The notes under the pieces: model-generated
Told to the model about the DNA's origin: nothing
Seen by the model: only the letters and a program-made list of their open reading frames with translations
Database searches by the model: none
Translations under genes and position numbers: made by a program
DNA from: Pedobacter jeongneungensis
Lineage (GTDB): Bacteria > Bacteroidota > Bacteroidia > Sphingobacteriales > Sphingobacteriaceae
Direction: 5' to 3'
Length of the DNA stretch: 64,000 nucleotides
NCBI RefSeq assembly: GCF_000633455.1
Contig: NZ_AYMG01000019.1
Location: 100,485 to 164,484, forward strand
In this document: positions 42,341-51,098 of the stretch, piece by piece
Layout: the number at the start of each line of letters is the position of its first letter
Position numbering within the stretch: position 1 is the first letter of the stretch

Positions 42341-43498
42341 TTGAAACCTGACGAAATTAGATTTTTAATTAAAAAGTACAACAGCCAAACTGCTACACCA
42401 GATGAAAAGAAATTGGTTGAGCAGTGGTATGACGGTATTGGTGGTGAAGAATTAACTCCGGTTCAATTTAATGAGGCAAGGGTAAAGGAGCAGGTTTTTG
42501 AAAAAATTACTTCGACAATTGAAGGTAAAAAAAACAAGCAAAATCCAAAAAAGATTAAGTTATACCATTCGATGTTTTTTAAAGCCGCCATTTTTATTGT
42601 GACTTTGCTGGCGGGAATCTATGTGTATTTAAAACAAACGGAAAACGCCGCCTTGCCAACAGGTTCTTTTAAAACAACTAAATCGAAAATAATTCCTGGA
42701 GGGAACAACGCTATATTGTTATTGGCCGACGGATCACAAATTGTTTTGAACAACGCTTCAGATGGCCGGATTGCAAACCAATCGGGTGTTCAGGTGATCA
42801 AAACAAAAAGTGGCGAGCTGCTTTACCGTTTCGTGGGTAATATGAATGCTAAAACTGCAACAGTTAATAGCGTAAGTACACCCCGTGGTGGCCAGTATCA
42901 TTTAATCTTAGTTGATGGAACTGAGGTATGGTTAAATGCAAGTTCTTCAATTAAATTTCCGATGGCTTTTGCGGGTAATGAGCGCAAAGTGGAGGTTAGT
43001 GGGGAAGTTTATTTTGAGGTGGCAAAAAATAAAGTGAAACCATTTATTGTACACACCGATCAATCTGATATTAAAGTTTTAGGAACTCATTTTAATATAA
43101 ATACATACGATGATGAAGAATTCCAGCGCACCACATTGCTGGAAGGAAGTATCGAAATTAAAAAGGGAAATTTAAAAGCAATTATAAAACCTGGCCAGCA
43201 AGCTAATATTAATGGAAAATCTGAGCTGATTAAGATAAATGAAGTTGAAGATCCTGAGGCCATAATCGCATGGAAAAATGGATATTTCCAATTTGAGAAA
43301 TCGGATCTTCAGTCGGTAATGAGGCAGGTTTCGCGCTGGTATAATACCGATGTGAGTTATAATGGCGCTATTCCAAACAAACAATATACCGGCAAAATAC
43401 CAAGAAGCATTAATGCCTCAAAACTTATCGAGATGCTTTCTTATTCGGGCATTCATTGTCAGATAGAGCACAACCAGATCACTGTAAACCCTAAATAA
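42341..43498 (+). CDS. FecR-type anti-sigma factor
   Basis: A 385-residue inner-membrane regulator starting at TTG. It has a short cytoplasmic sigma-binding N-terminus (1 to about 80), one membrane helix (FFKAAIFIVTLLAGIYVYL, about 82-100) and a periplasmic FecR domain (SVSTPRGGQYHLILVDGTEVWLNASSSIKFP, GERKVEVSGEVYFEVAKNKVKPFIV near-family text) ending in a DUF4974-like domain (WKNGYFQFEKSDLQSVMRQVSRWYNTDV). It relays the state of the receptor STN domain to the ECF factor. 121 bp after the sigma gene. Confidence 0.93.
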   Translation: MKPDEIRFLIKKYNSQTATPDEKKLVEQWYDGIGGEELTPVQFNEARVKEQVFEKITSTIEGKKNKQNPKKIKLYHSMFFKAAIFIVTLLAGIYVYLKQTENAALPTGSFKTTKSKIIPGGNNAILLLADGSQIVLNNASDGRIANQSGVQVIKTKSGELLYRFVGNMNAKTATVNSVSTPRGGQYHLILVDGTEVWLNASSSIKFPMAFAGNERKVEVSGEVYFEVAKNKVKPFIVHTDQSDIKVLGTHFNINTYDDEEFQRTTLLEGSIEIKKGNLKAIIKPGQQANINGKSELIKINEVEDPEAIIAWKNGYFQFEKSDLQSVMRQVSRWYNTDVSYNGAIPNKQYTGKIPRSINASKLIEMLSYSGIHCQIEHNQITVNPK

Positions 43499-43582
43499 AA
43501 CCAAACCAACAAACTATTAACCGAAAAGATATGAAGAAATAATATACACAGAAAAACCATTCAAGTTATCTCTCTAATAAAG

Positions 43583-43700
43583 GAGACAAGAGATGTTCGT
43601 ACCATTTCCTGTTGCAGTTAGAGATGAACGAGTTCTGTGCCAGATCAGTCTGTACGCAGAATACAATAAGTTATCTAAGCTATAATGTTTTAACCCCAAA
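43583..43700 (+). promoter_or_regulatory. Structured leader before susC
   Basis: Contains AGGAG (43581-43585), the shared TGTTCGTACCA (43594-43604) in a weak hairpin loop, a TTCTGTG/CGCAGAA hairpin (about 43633-43661), the 24-nt segment 43661-43684 identical to 41283-41306, and TGTTTTAACCCCAAAT close to TGTTAACCCAAAT of the orphan copy. It also encodes a possible 30-residue peptide from ATG 43593 to TAA 43683, in the same frame as the orphan copy's FVP...YNKLSKL reading. Confidence 0.6.
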
Positions 43701-43707
43701 TTCAATC

Positions 43708-46700
43708 ATGAATTTTAGTACTTTCTTAAACACCGTATTTAAGATGCGGTGTAAACCTGCACAATTAATATTGGTGATGAAATTAACAACAATATTTTTA
43801 TTAGCAAGCCTCTGCCAGGTAAGCGCAAGTGTTTACAGTCAGAATATTACATTGAAACAAAAAAATGTTTCAATGGAGGTCATCTTCAAGTCGATAGAAA
43901 AACAAAGCGAGTATGTTTTTTTATACGATAATTTAGAACTTTCTAAAACGCAGAAAGTTACTGTTAATGTCACAAATTCACCTGTTGAGCAGATTTTGGA
44001 CTTATGTCTCAAAAATCAACCGCTTAGTTATAAAATATTCGATAAAACGATAGTGTTAAGAAAAAAAAACGATGATCTTGTGTATAAGTCGGTTTTTTTT
44101 GAAATCATAAACGGAAAAGTTACCGACGAAACTGGTCAGCCAATTGTAGGAGCAAGTATCTTGGTAAAAGAGTCAAAAATCGGTGCAACAACTGATGCAA
44201 ACGGTATGTTCTCTTTAAATGCATCGAAAGGTGCAACCCTGGTCGTTTCATATATCGGTTACACTTCTCAGGAAATTATTGTAGGAGATAGTAAAAATTA
44301 CAACATTTCTTTAGTACCGACTGTAAGTAATTTAACCGACGTGGTGGTTACAGCTTTAGGTATAAAACGTTCTGAGAAATCATTAGGCTACGCGGTACAA
44401 AAAGTAGAAGGTAATACATTAACATCGGCTAAAGGAGTGAATGTAGCCACATCCTTAACCGGGAAAGTTGCCGGTTTAAATATTAAAAACAGCACAGAGT
44501 TTGCGGCCAATCCCTCCATTGAGCTTCGGGGTGCTAACGCATTATTGGTTGTTGACGGAGTGCCGTACACCAGTTTATCTATCGATAATATTTCTCCTGA
44601 TGATATTTTAGACATCAGCGTTTTGAAAGGAGCAACAGCATCTGCTTTATATGGCAACAGGGGCGGTAATGGTGCAATTATGGTAACTACCAAACGAGGA
44701 AATAAAGAAGGAGGCCTCGTGGTAGGTTTTAATAGCAGTAACATGTTTTCGTCTGGCTTTTTGGCCTTTCCTGAGGTGCAATCTTCCTATAGTTCGGGCA
44801 GTGGAGGAAAGTATGGCGTAGGAGATTATGTTTGGGGAGATAAACTGGATATTGGCAGAACAGCAAGTCAATATAACCCCAGTACATATAAATTCGAAGA
44901 TATGCCATTGGTATCAAAAGGAAAAGATAATCTGGCCAATTTTTTACAACAGGGCTTTATTTTAAATAACAATTTGAGCATCAGTCAATCCGGTAAAAAC
45001 GGAAGTATGCGTGCTTCATTTTCTCATGTGTATAACCAGGGGCAATATCCAAACACCAAACTGAATAAAATTATTGCCAGTATCTCCGGCGATATAAAAG
45101 CAGGCAATTTTAGTTTAGACGGTGGTTTTACTTTTAATAAAAGGTATTTCCCTAACAATATAGGTACAGGCTATGGTGGTGGCGGATATTTATATAACCT
45201 GGTGGTATGGTCGGGAACTGAATATGATGTACGCGATTATAAAAATTATTGGGTTGCCGGTAAAGAAAACATATTGCAAAACTGGATGGAAAATACCTGG
45301 TATGATAATCCTTACTTTATTGCGAACGAAATTTTGCGTAGCGATGATTATAACCTAACCAACGGATATGTTAATGCGAGCTATGATATTAAACCCTGGT
45401 TTAAGGCTATTTTCCGCTCTGGCATTGATACCTACTCGCAAACCAATGAATACAGAAATGCCATTAGTGCGGTAGGTGGCTGGAATAAAAAAGGTTACTA
45501 TAGTATAACCAAAACCGATGCATTTAACATTAATAACGATTTAATATTAACGGCTAATGGAAAAATTGGCGATTTTCGGGTTGATGGTTTAATAGGTGGG
45601 TCAATATATTACAGAGAAAAAAATTACCTTAATGTAGAAACCCAGAATGGAATAACAGTGCCGGGTTTTTACGCGCTCTCAGCCTCTGTAGATCCAGTTA
45701 AAAGTACATCCTATTACAAAATAGCTGATAAGGACAGTCAAATTGGCAAAAAACAGGTAAATAGTTTCTACGGAAAAGCTTCATTTTCTTATAAAAACAT
45801 TGCTTTTGTAGATGTAACCGGTAGAAATGACTGGTCATCTACCTTATCTTCGCAACAACGTTCTTTCTTTTATCCATCGGTTTCGGGCAGTTTTATTGTT
45901 TCTGAATTAATTAAATTTCCAAATTGGGTAGATATGGCCAAACTACGCGGTTCATGGACAAAAACAAAATTTGATCTAGGCGTTTATGACTTAAACAATA
46001 GCTACAGCATTAATACTAATGTTTGGAATGGAGCAAGCACAAGCAGTTATCCTACTTCAATTAGAGGGGCAGATATTTTACCACAAACCAATAGAAGTTA
46101 TGAATATGGTGCAGCTTTCGCATTCTTAAAGAATAAAATACATCTCGATGCAGCCTATTTTAACACCTTATATTACAATAGAACAATTTCATCAACGGTA
46201 AGCAGTAGTTCTGGCTTTAACAGCGTATTAATCAATACAAAAGAAGAGTTAAAAAGAAAAGGAGTAGAATTATCGGCCGACGGAACGATAATATCTAACG
46301 GTAATTTTAGCTGGAATACGGGATTGAACTGGTCGACTAACAGACGGTATTATGCCAAATTAGATCCGGTTTACTCAAGTAAACAACAATGGGTTACCGA
46401 AGGGAGCAGGTACGACTGGGTAAGTGGCAATGAATATGACAGGGCACCAGACGGACAACTAATTTTACAAAACGGATATCCTACTGATAGTCCACGTGCT
46501 ACTGTATTGGGCTATTCAGATCCCGATTGGATATGGGGTTTTAACAATACCTTCAAATATAAAAACCTGAGCCTGTCTTTTTCATTTGATGGAAGGGTTG
46601 GTGGTAAGGCTTACAATAATATGGTGGGATACATGTGGAGCTCGGGTACTCATATTGATAGCGATAACAGCTGGAGATATGATGAAGTAGTAAACGGTAA

Positions 46701-47082
46701 AGAAACTTTTAAACTCGATGGTGTTAAAGTAGTTTCAGGAACAACTACCAGAGATACTTACGGTAATATTCTTACTGATACCCGTGTGTTTGCACCAAGT
46801 ACCGATGTTATATCGTATGAGGATTACTCAAGGAACTACCGTGGTGTACAGGATTACTTTACCCAAACCTTCTTTAAGTTAAGGGAGCTTTCCTTAACCT
46901 ATAATATCCCGGCAAAATTTATCAAACACGCGGGGATGAAGAGTGCGTCTATAGGTTTTGTTGGTCAGAACATGTTATTATGGACTAAGGAGTGGAAATT
47001 CTCAGATCCGGATGTTGGAGGAGATAACCTGAATTCACCTTCAATAAGATATATGGGTTTTAATGTAAAAGCTAACTTTTAA
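43708..47082 (+). CDS. SusC/RagA-type TonB-dependent receptor with STN signalling domain
   Basis: A 1124-residue outer-membrane importer. The ATG at 43708 is chosen (MNFSTFLNTVFKMRCKPAQL); the longer upstream frame runs through the leader. After a signal peptide (LTTIFLLASLCQVSASVYSQ) come the STN domain (about 55-120, which contacts FecR), a carboxypeptidase-like beta-sandwich (about 140-215, GKVTDETGQPIVGASILVKE), the plug (DVVVTALGIKRSEKSLGYAVQKV, LLVVDGVPYTSL, ISVLKGATASALYGNRGGNGAI) and the barrel. Substrate is a glycan, peptide or other nutrient; no degradative enzyme lies nearby to tell. Partner SusD follows after 10 bp. Confidence 0.95.
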   Translation: MNFSTFLNTVFKMRCKPAQLILVMKLTTIFLLASLCQVSASVYSQNITLKQKNVSMEVIFKSIEKQSEYVFLYDNLELSKTQKVTVNVTNSPVEQILDLCLKNQPLSYKIFDKTIVLRKKNDDLVYKSVFFEIINGKVTDETGQPIVGASILVKESKIGATTDANGMFSLNASKGATLVVSYIGYTSQEIIVGDSKNYNISLVPTVSNLTDVVVTALGIKRSEKSLGYAVQKVEGNTLTSAKGVNVATSLTGKVAGLNIKNSTEFAANPSIELRGANALLVVDGVPYTSLSIDNISPDDILDISVLKGATASALYGNRGGNGAIMVTTKRGNKEGGLVVGFNSSNMFSSGFLAFPEVQSSYSSGSGGKYGVGDYVWGDKLDIGRTASQYNPSTYKFEDMPLVSKGKDNLANFLQQGFILNNNLSISQSGKNGSMRASFSHVYNQGQYPNTKLNKIIASISGDIKAGNFSLDGGFTFNKRYFPNNIGTGYGGGGYLYNLVVWSGTEYDVRDYKNYWVAGKENILQNWMENTWYDNPYFIANEILRSDDYNLTNGYVNASYDIKPWFKAIFRSGIDTYSQTNEYRNAISAVGGWNKKGYYSITKTDAFNINNDLILTANGKIGDFRVDGLIGGSIYYREKNYLNVETQNGITVPGFYALSASVDPVKSTSYYKIADKDSQIGKKQVNSFYGKASFSYKNIAFVDVTGRNDWSSTLSSQQRSFFYPSVSGSFIVSELIKFPNWVDMAKLRGSWTKTKFDLGVYDLNNSYSINTNVWNGASTSSYPTSIRGADILPQTNRSYEYGAAFAFLKNKIHLDAAYFNTLYYNRTISSTVSSSSGFNSVLINTKEELKRKGVELSADGTIISNGNFSWNTGLNWSTNRRYYAKLDPVYSSKQQWVTEGSRYDWVSGNEYDRAPDGQLILQNGYPTDSPRATVLGYSDPDWIWGFNNTFKYKNLSLSFSFDGRVGGKAYNNMVGYMWSSGTHIDSDNSWRYDEVVNGKETFKLDGVKVVSGTTTRDTYGNILTDTRVFAPSTDVISYEDYSRNYRGVQDYFTQTFFKLRELSLTYNIPAKFIKHAGMKSASIGFVGQNMLLWTKEWKFSDPDVGGDNLNSPSIRYMGFNVKANF

Positions 47083-47092
47083 AACAACGAAA

Positions 47093-48619
47093 ATGAAAAC
47101 ATATCATAAAATATTCTTTTTGGTGCTGATGAACTTAATACTTTTTCAATCGTGTAAAAAGTTTGATGAAATCAATACCAATCCAAATTCGCCTGTTACT
47201 ACCACAGCTTCTTTATTAGCCACCAACCTGATTTTAAACATTACACGTCCATCTGAAGGAAATAAAACATCTTCGGCAATGACCAGTAAACAGATGGCCT
47301 GGGGAGAATTACCACAGGGCGAGCAGTATAATAATTATGGAAGTGCAGGTTTTGGTACCATAACGATATTAACCAATGTTCAAAAAATGATCAATGCAGC
47401 GGCCGCGGCTGATAAACCAGCTTACACTGGTTTGGGTATGTTTATTAAGGCCTATAAATTATATTATTTATCATTAAATGTAGGAGATATTCCTTATTCG
47501 GAAGCATTGAATGGCGAAACTGGAAATACACAGCCCAAATACGATACTCAAAAGCAGGTAATGCAACAAGTATTAAAAGATTTAGAAACATCGGCAAATT
47601 CTTTTGCAGCAGCGAAAAACTTTACCGGAGATCCTGTTTTTAATGGTAATGTAGATAATTGGAGAAGGGTTGTTAATGCTTTTCGCTTAAAAGTATTAAT
47701 CAGTCTATCTAAAAAAGAAACCGACCCTGATTTAAAAATTAAAGAAAGCTTTGCTCAAATTTTAACCACCCAACCTTTATTACGCAGCAATAGTGATAAC
47801 CTGCAATTGGTATTTTCTGATAAAGCAAACCAAATTTACTGGTTCAATAGTACGATAAGTAAGTTTACGAGTTATGCTATGGTTTCCTCTGTAATGACAG
47901 ATACTTTGAAAAAATATAACGATTACAGGTTGTTTTACTATGCCGCGCCATCGGTATATAAATTACAAACAGAAGGAAAATTACCCAGCGATGCTGATGC
48001 CTATATAGGTACCGACCCAACAGCTGTATTTTCTAGTGTATCAGCCGCATATACTTCTAAAAAGTATTCACAGCTTAATTTGCGCTATACAGGTTATGCT
48101 CCTGGCGAACCTTTGGTACGTATAGGCTTTGCTGAGCAGAATTTTATTATTGCAGAGGCAATTGTAAGGGGTTGGGCAACCGGAACGGCTAAAAATTATT
48201 ACGAAGAAGGCGTAAAACAGGCCATGAATTTTGTTGTAAATGTTACACCTGATGATGTGAAATACCACAGCGGTAAAAAGATTACCCCGGCATACATTGG
48301 AACTTACCTTGCCGACGTAAACGTTGCCTTTTCTGCAGCTTCCGATAAGCAATTAAAGCAGATTGCAATACAAAAGTATTTGATGTACTTTATGCAATAT
48401 CCTTATGATGCTTATTATGAATTCAGGAGGTCTGGTTATCCGAAATTACCTGTTAATCCGGCAACAAGTACCAATCCTTTTGATAAAAACAACATCCCTG
48501 TTCGTTATACTTATCCAGGTGAAGAATACAATTATAATTTGGAAAATTTAAAAACTGCTTTGAACAGGCAATACGATGGAAATGATAGAACAGATGGAGT
48601 AATGTGGCTTTTAAAATAA
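47093..48619 (+). CDS. SusD/RagB-family surface lipoprotein
   Basis: A 508-residue lipoprotein (signal ends LFQSC, lipid Cys21) that acts as the lid of the SusC barrel. It belongs to the SusD-like group with the N-terminus KKFDEINTNPNSPVTTTASLLATNLILN and helical repeats such as YTGLGMFIKAYKLYYLSLNVGDIPYSEAL and LRYTGYAPGEPLVRIGFAEQNFIIAEAIVRGWATG; it ends near an NRQYDGNDRTDGVMWLLK tail. Same operon as susC; a terminator follows. Confidence 0.93.
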   Translation: MKTYHKIFFLVLMNLILFQSCKKFDEINTNPNSPVTTTASLLATNLILNITRPSEGNKTSSAMTSKQMAWGELPQGEQYNNYGSAGFGTITILTNVQKMINAAAAADKPAYTGLGMFIKAYKLYYLSLNVGDIPYSEALNGETGNTQPKYDTQKQVMQQVLKDLETSANSFAAAKNFTGDPVFNGNVDNWRRVVNAFRLKVLISLSKKETDPDLKIKESFAQILTTQPLLRSNSDNLQLVFSDKANQIYWFNSTISKFTSYAMVSSVMTDTLKKYNDYRLFYYAAPSVYKLQTEGKLPSDADAYIGTDPTAVFSSVSAAYTSKKYSQLNLRYTGYAPGEPLVRIGFAEQNFIIAEAIVRGWATGTAKNYYEEGVKQAMNFVVNVTPDDVKYHSGKKITPAYIGTYLADVNVAFSAASDKQLKQIAIQKYLMYFMQYPYDAYYEFRRSGYPKLPVNPATSTNPFDKNNIPVRYTYPGEEYNYNLENLKTALNRQYDGNDRTDGVMWLLK

Positions 48620-48633
48620 ATTTTACGCTTTCT

Positions 48634-48664
48634 AAAGTCCTTCCAAATCCGGAAGGACTTTTTT
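48634..48664 (+). terminator. Intrinsic terminator of the susCD operon
   Basis: AAAGTCCTTCC-AAATCC-GGAAGGACTTT stem followed by T6. Confidence 0.9.
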
Positions 48665-48750
48665 GTAAGAAGTAATCCATTCGTCAAATATATCAGCGCC
48701 CCCGTTTTTTTAAAAGCATATTCCTACTTTGGTTTTTTATTTTAATCGAA

Positions 48751-49845
48751 ATGATCGCATTGTATATCATCTTAGTTCTGGTTATTGCATTTTTTGTAAT
48801 CATCAATCTCCCGGTTTTTGGCCGTTTACCCAAAAATCAAAGGTTAACGAAAATCCACCAATTGCCCAATTATAGGGAAGGCGCTTTGCAAAATCTGTCA
48901 TTTACTCCAATGCAGCCCGAGGGTGTAAGCTTTTTTAAAATTTTAAAAGCATTCTTTTTTGAAAAGCATCCCAATAAATCGCCAGATAAAGCACTCCCTT
49001 TTGTAACGCCCGATATCTCAGGAAAGCCAAAAAGCGATGCTCCAGAAATCATCTGGTTCGGTCATTCTTCTTACCTGATCAAGGTAGAGGGGTTGAGGAT
49101 TTTGGTCGACCCGGTATTTAGTCAAACACCTTCACCATTTTCGTTTATAGGTAGTAAAGCTTTTAAAGGAACTGATGTGGTAAATGCCGAAGATTTTAAA
49201 GATATTGACATCCTGGTGATCACGCATGATCATTACGATCATCTGGATTATCAAAGTATCTTAAAAATTGCACCACAGGCCAAAACCATTGTGACTTCTT
49301 TGGGAGTAGGTGCTCATTTAGAGCGATGGCGGATTCAAACAGAAAAAATAAATGAATTAGGGTGGAAGCAGTCTGTTACTTTATTCAACAATCTGACCAT
49401 AACTGCTGTTCCTGCAAGGCATTTTACCGGTAGGAAATTTAAAAGAAATCAGACCCTTTGGTCAGCCTTCGTATTGCAAACTGCTAACTATAAACTGTTT
49501 TTAGGCGGCGACTCAGGCTACGATACACACTTTGCAGAAATAGGAGAGGAATTTGGTCCGTTTGATCTGGCACTATTAGAATGCGGTCAGTATAATGCAT
49601 ATTGGCCTTATATTCACATGTTTCCTGAAGATACGGTGCAGGCTGCCATCGATTTAAAAGCTAAGGTATTGATGCCCGTGCATTGGGGTAAATTTAGCCT
49701 CGCCATGCACCCGTGGAACGAACCTATCAAACGTGTTGTTGCAGCTGCATCGGTAAAAACTTTTCCGTTAGTAACCCCAAAATTAGGTGAAACCGTTCTA
49801 TTAAATGGAAATTTCCCTAGCGAGAAATGGTGGTTAACAGAATAA
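48751..49845 (+). CDS. MBL-fold metallohydrolase, NAPE-PLD/UlaG-like
   Basis: A 364-residue protein with an N-terminal membrane helix (MIALYIILVLVIAFFVIIN) and a metallo-beta-lactamase fold. The metal site is visible: THDHYDHLD (HxHxDH, about 152-160), a downstream His in VPARHFTG, the Asp in LGGDSGYDTHF and the terminal His in PVHWGKF. Such bacterial relatives of NAPE-hydrolysing phospholipase D act on lipids or nucleotide-like phosphodiesters; the substrate here is unknown. No operon partner close by. Confidence 0.88.
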   Translation: MIALYIILVLVIAFFVIINLPVFGRLPKNQRLTKIHQLPNYREGALQNLSFTPMQPEGVSFFKILKAFFFEKHPNKSPDKALPFVTPDISGKPKSDAPEIIWFGHSSYLIKVEGLRILVDPVFSQTPSPFSFIGSKAFKGTDVVNAEDFKDIDILVITHDHYDHLDYQSILKIAPQAKTIVTSLGVGAHLERWRIQTEKINELGWKQSVTLFNNLTITAVPARHFTGRKFKRNQTLWSAFVLQTANYKLFLGGDSGYDTHFAEIGEEFGPFDLALLECGQYNAYWPYIHMFPEDTVQAAIDLKAKVLMPVHWGKFSLAMHPWNEPIKRVVAAASVKTFPLVTPKLGETVLLNGNFPSEKWWLTE

Positions 49846-49898
49846 AAACTAAACAATAACGTACTACTGGTGTTTAATTTCTAAACTCAAATCGAATT

Positions 49899-50261
49899 AT
49901 GAAAACTGATCTTGTAGAAATTTTTCAAACCATTAGGGCAGGAATACAACCTTACGCTACGAGGGGATACACGGTACACGAAAACTCCGAAACCGGCTAC
50001 GATTTATATAGCGAGAAAAATATAGAGTTAGACGGTGAAAAGGTTACAGAACGCTTTTTTACAGGTGTTTATATTAACGGGAACGAGGTAGAAGTTAAGG
50101 TCAATACAAGCGAATTCTCTTCAACCAACCAACAACTTACTTCTTTCGGTGAAAATACCGATGGATTAAAAATTGCGCAATTGGACGATACTAAATTAAA
50201 GGAAGTAGAAACCCTGGTCGAAATTATCCATACCAACTTTAAAGAAAAAGAATGGATTTAG
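49899..50261 (+). CDS. Hypothetical protein, 120 residues
   Basis: Soluble alpha/beta protein without signal peptide. Seen: DLVEIFQTIRAGIQPYATRGY, then four predicted strands (TVHENSETGYDLYSEKNI, KVTERFFTGVYINGNEVEVKV) and a C-terminal helix LKEVETLVEIIHTNF. No family is recognised. It precedes the next hypothetical gene by 54 bp. Confidence 0.65.
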   Translation: MKTDLVEIFQTIRAGIQPYATRGYTVHENSETGYDLYSEKNIELDGEKVTERFFTGVYINGNEVEVKVNTSEFSSTNQQLTSFGENTDGLKIAQLDDTKLKEVETLVEIIHTNFKEKEWI

Positions 50262-50315
50262 AAATTTGATGGTTAAATTTGCAGCAGATAATTTTTCTCC
50301 ATAACCTTCTGCTGA

Positions 50316-51098
50316 TTGAACATTTTAAATCCTGATTATAACTGGCATCAACAATTAAGTTTAGCATTGGCTAACCATAAAATTGAATGCCATTTTTTTT
50401 TGGTTGATGAATTTCAGCTCTTAGAGGTGGATAAAAAATTGCTGATCAATTTGGTTCATTTAGATAATCAGTTCAAACCAGATGATTTAATCAGACTTAA
50501 AGAAAAATATTGCCGAAAAAATATCAAACTCATTCACCTTTGGGAAGATGTTTGGCTGTCAAGGCCTGATCATGTTGTGGCCAGGATAAAATCGTTACTT
50601 GGGCAGAATATCAGGATTCATGGTAGAAAAACAAAGGCTGCTAAAATTACCAAACCTGTTGCTGATGCTTTTTTAATCGAAAACCATTTGCAAGGCCCCG
50701 TGAGCAGCCGTTATAAAATCGGTTTGTTTGAAAAAGATGAACTTGTTGCGGTCGCCACTTTTTCTGCACTGAGAAAAATGAATCATACCGAAAATTACAA
50801 ATCTGCAGAGTTGATCCGGTTTGGCGTTAAAGCTGGCCACTCCATTACCGGTGGATTAAGTAAGTTGATTACTTATTTTGCAGAAACCTATAAACCCAAT
50901 GATCTGATGACTTATGCAGATTGCGATTGGTCGGCAGGAGAGGCCTACCTTACCTTAGGGTTTATACAAACCACCATCCTGGAACCTCAAATTTATATAC
51001 TCGACGAAAATTTAAACCGACAACTAAAAAAGGATAACCAGCTTTCAGCTACAGAAGTATTCAATACAGGAAGTTTAAAATTCATCCTTAAATTTTAA
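50316..51098 (+). CDS. Hypothetical protein with GNAT-like C-terminal half
   Basis: A 260-residue protein starting at TTG (MNILNPDYNWHQQLSLAL). The N-terminal part has IKLIHLWEDVWLSRPDHVVARIKSLLG, recalling small nuclease-like or DNA-associated domains in phage hypotheticals. The C-terminal part (YKIGLFEKDELVAVATFSALRKMN, ELIRFGVKAGHSITGGLSKLITYFAETYKPNDLMTYADCDWSAGEAYLTLGF) looks like an acyl-CoA N-acyltransferase fold. Both are weak, by-eye matches. It overlaps miaA by one base (TAATG), so the two are coupled. Not named. Confidence 0.6.
   Translation: MNILNPDYNWHQQLSLALANHKIECHFFLVDEFQLLEVDKKLLINLVHLDNQFKPDDLIRLKEKYCRKNIKLIHLWEDVWLSRPDHVVARIKSLLGQNIRIHGRKTKAAKITKPVADAFLIENHLQGPVSSRYKIGLFEKDELVAVATFSALRKMNHTENYKSAELIRFGVKAGHSITGGLSKLITYFAETYKPNDLMTYADCDWSAGEAYLTLGFIQTTILEPQIYILDENLNRQLKKDNQLSATEVFNTGSLKFILKF

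Noticed and set aside
43612..43707. Upstream extension of the SusC frame
   Set aside because: Runs through the structured leader and lacks signal-peptide character; ATG 43708 gives the standard N-terminus.
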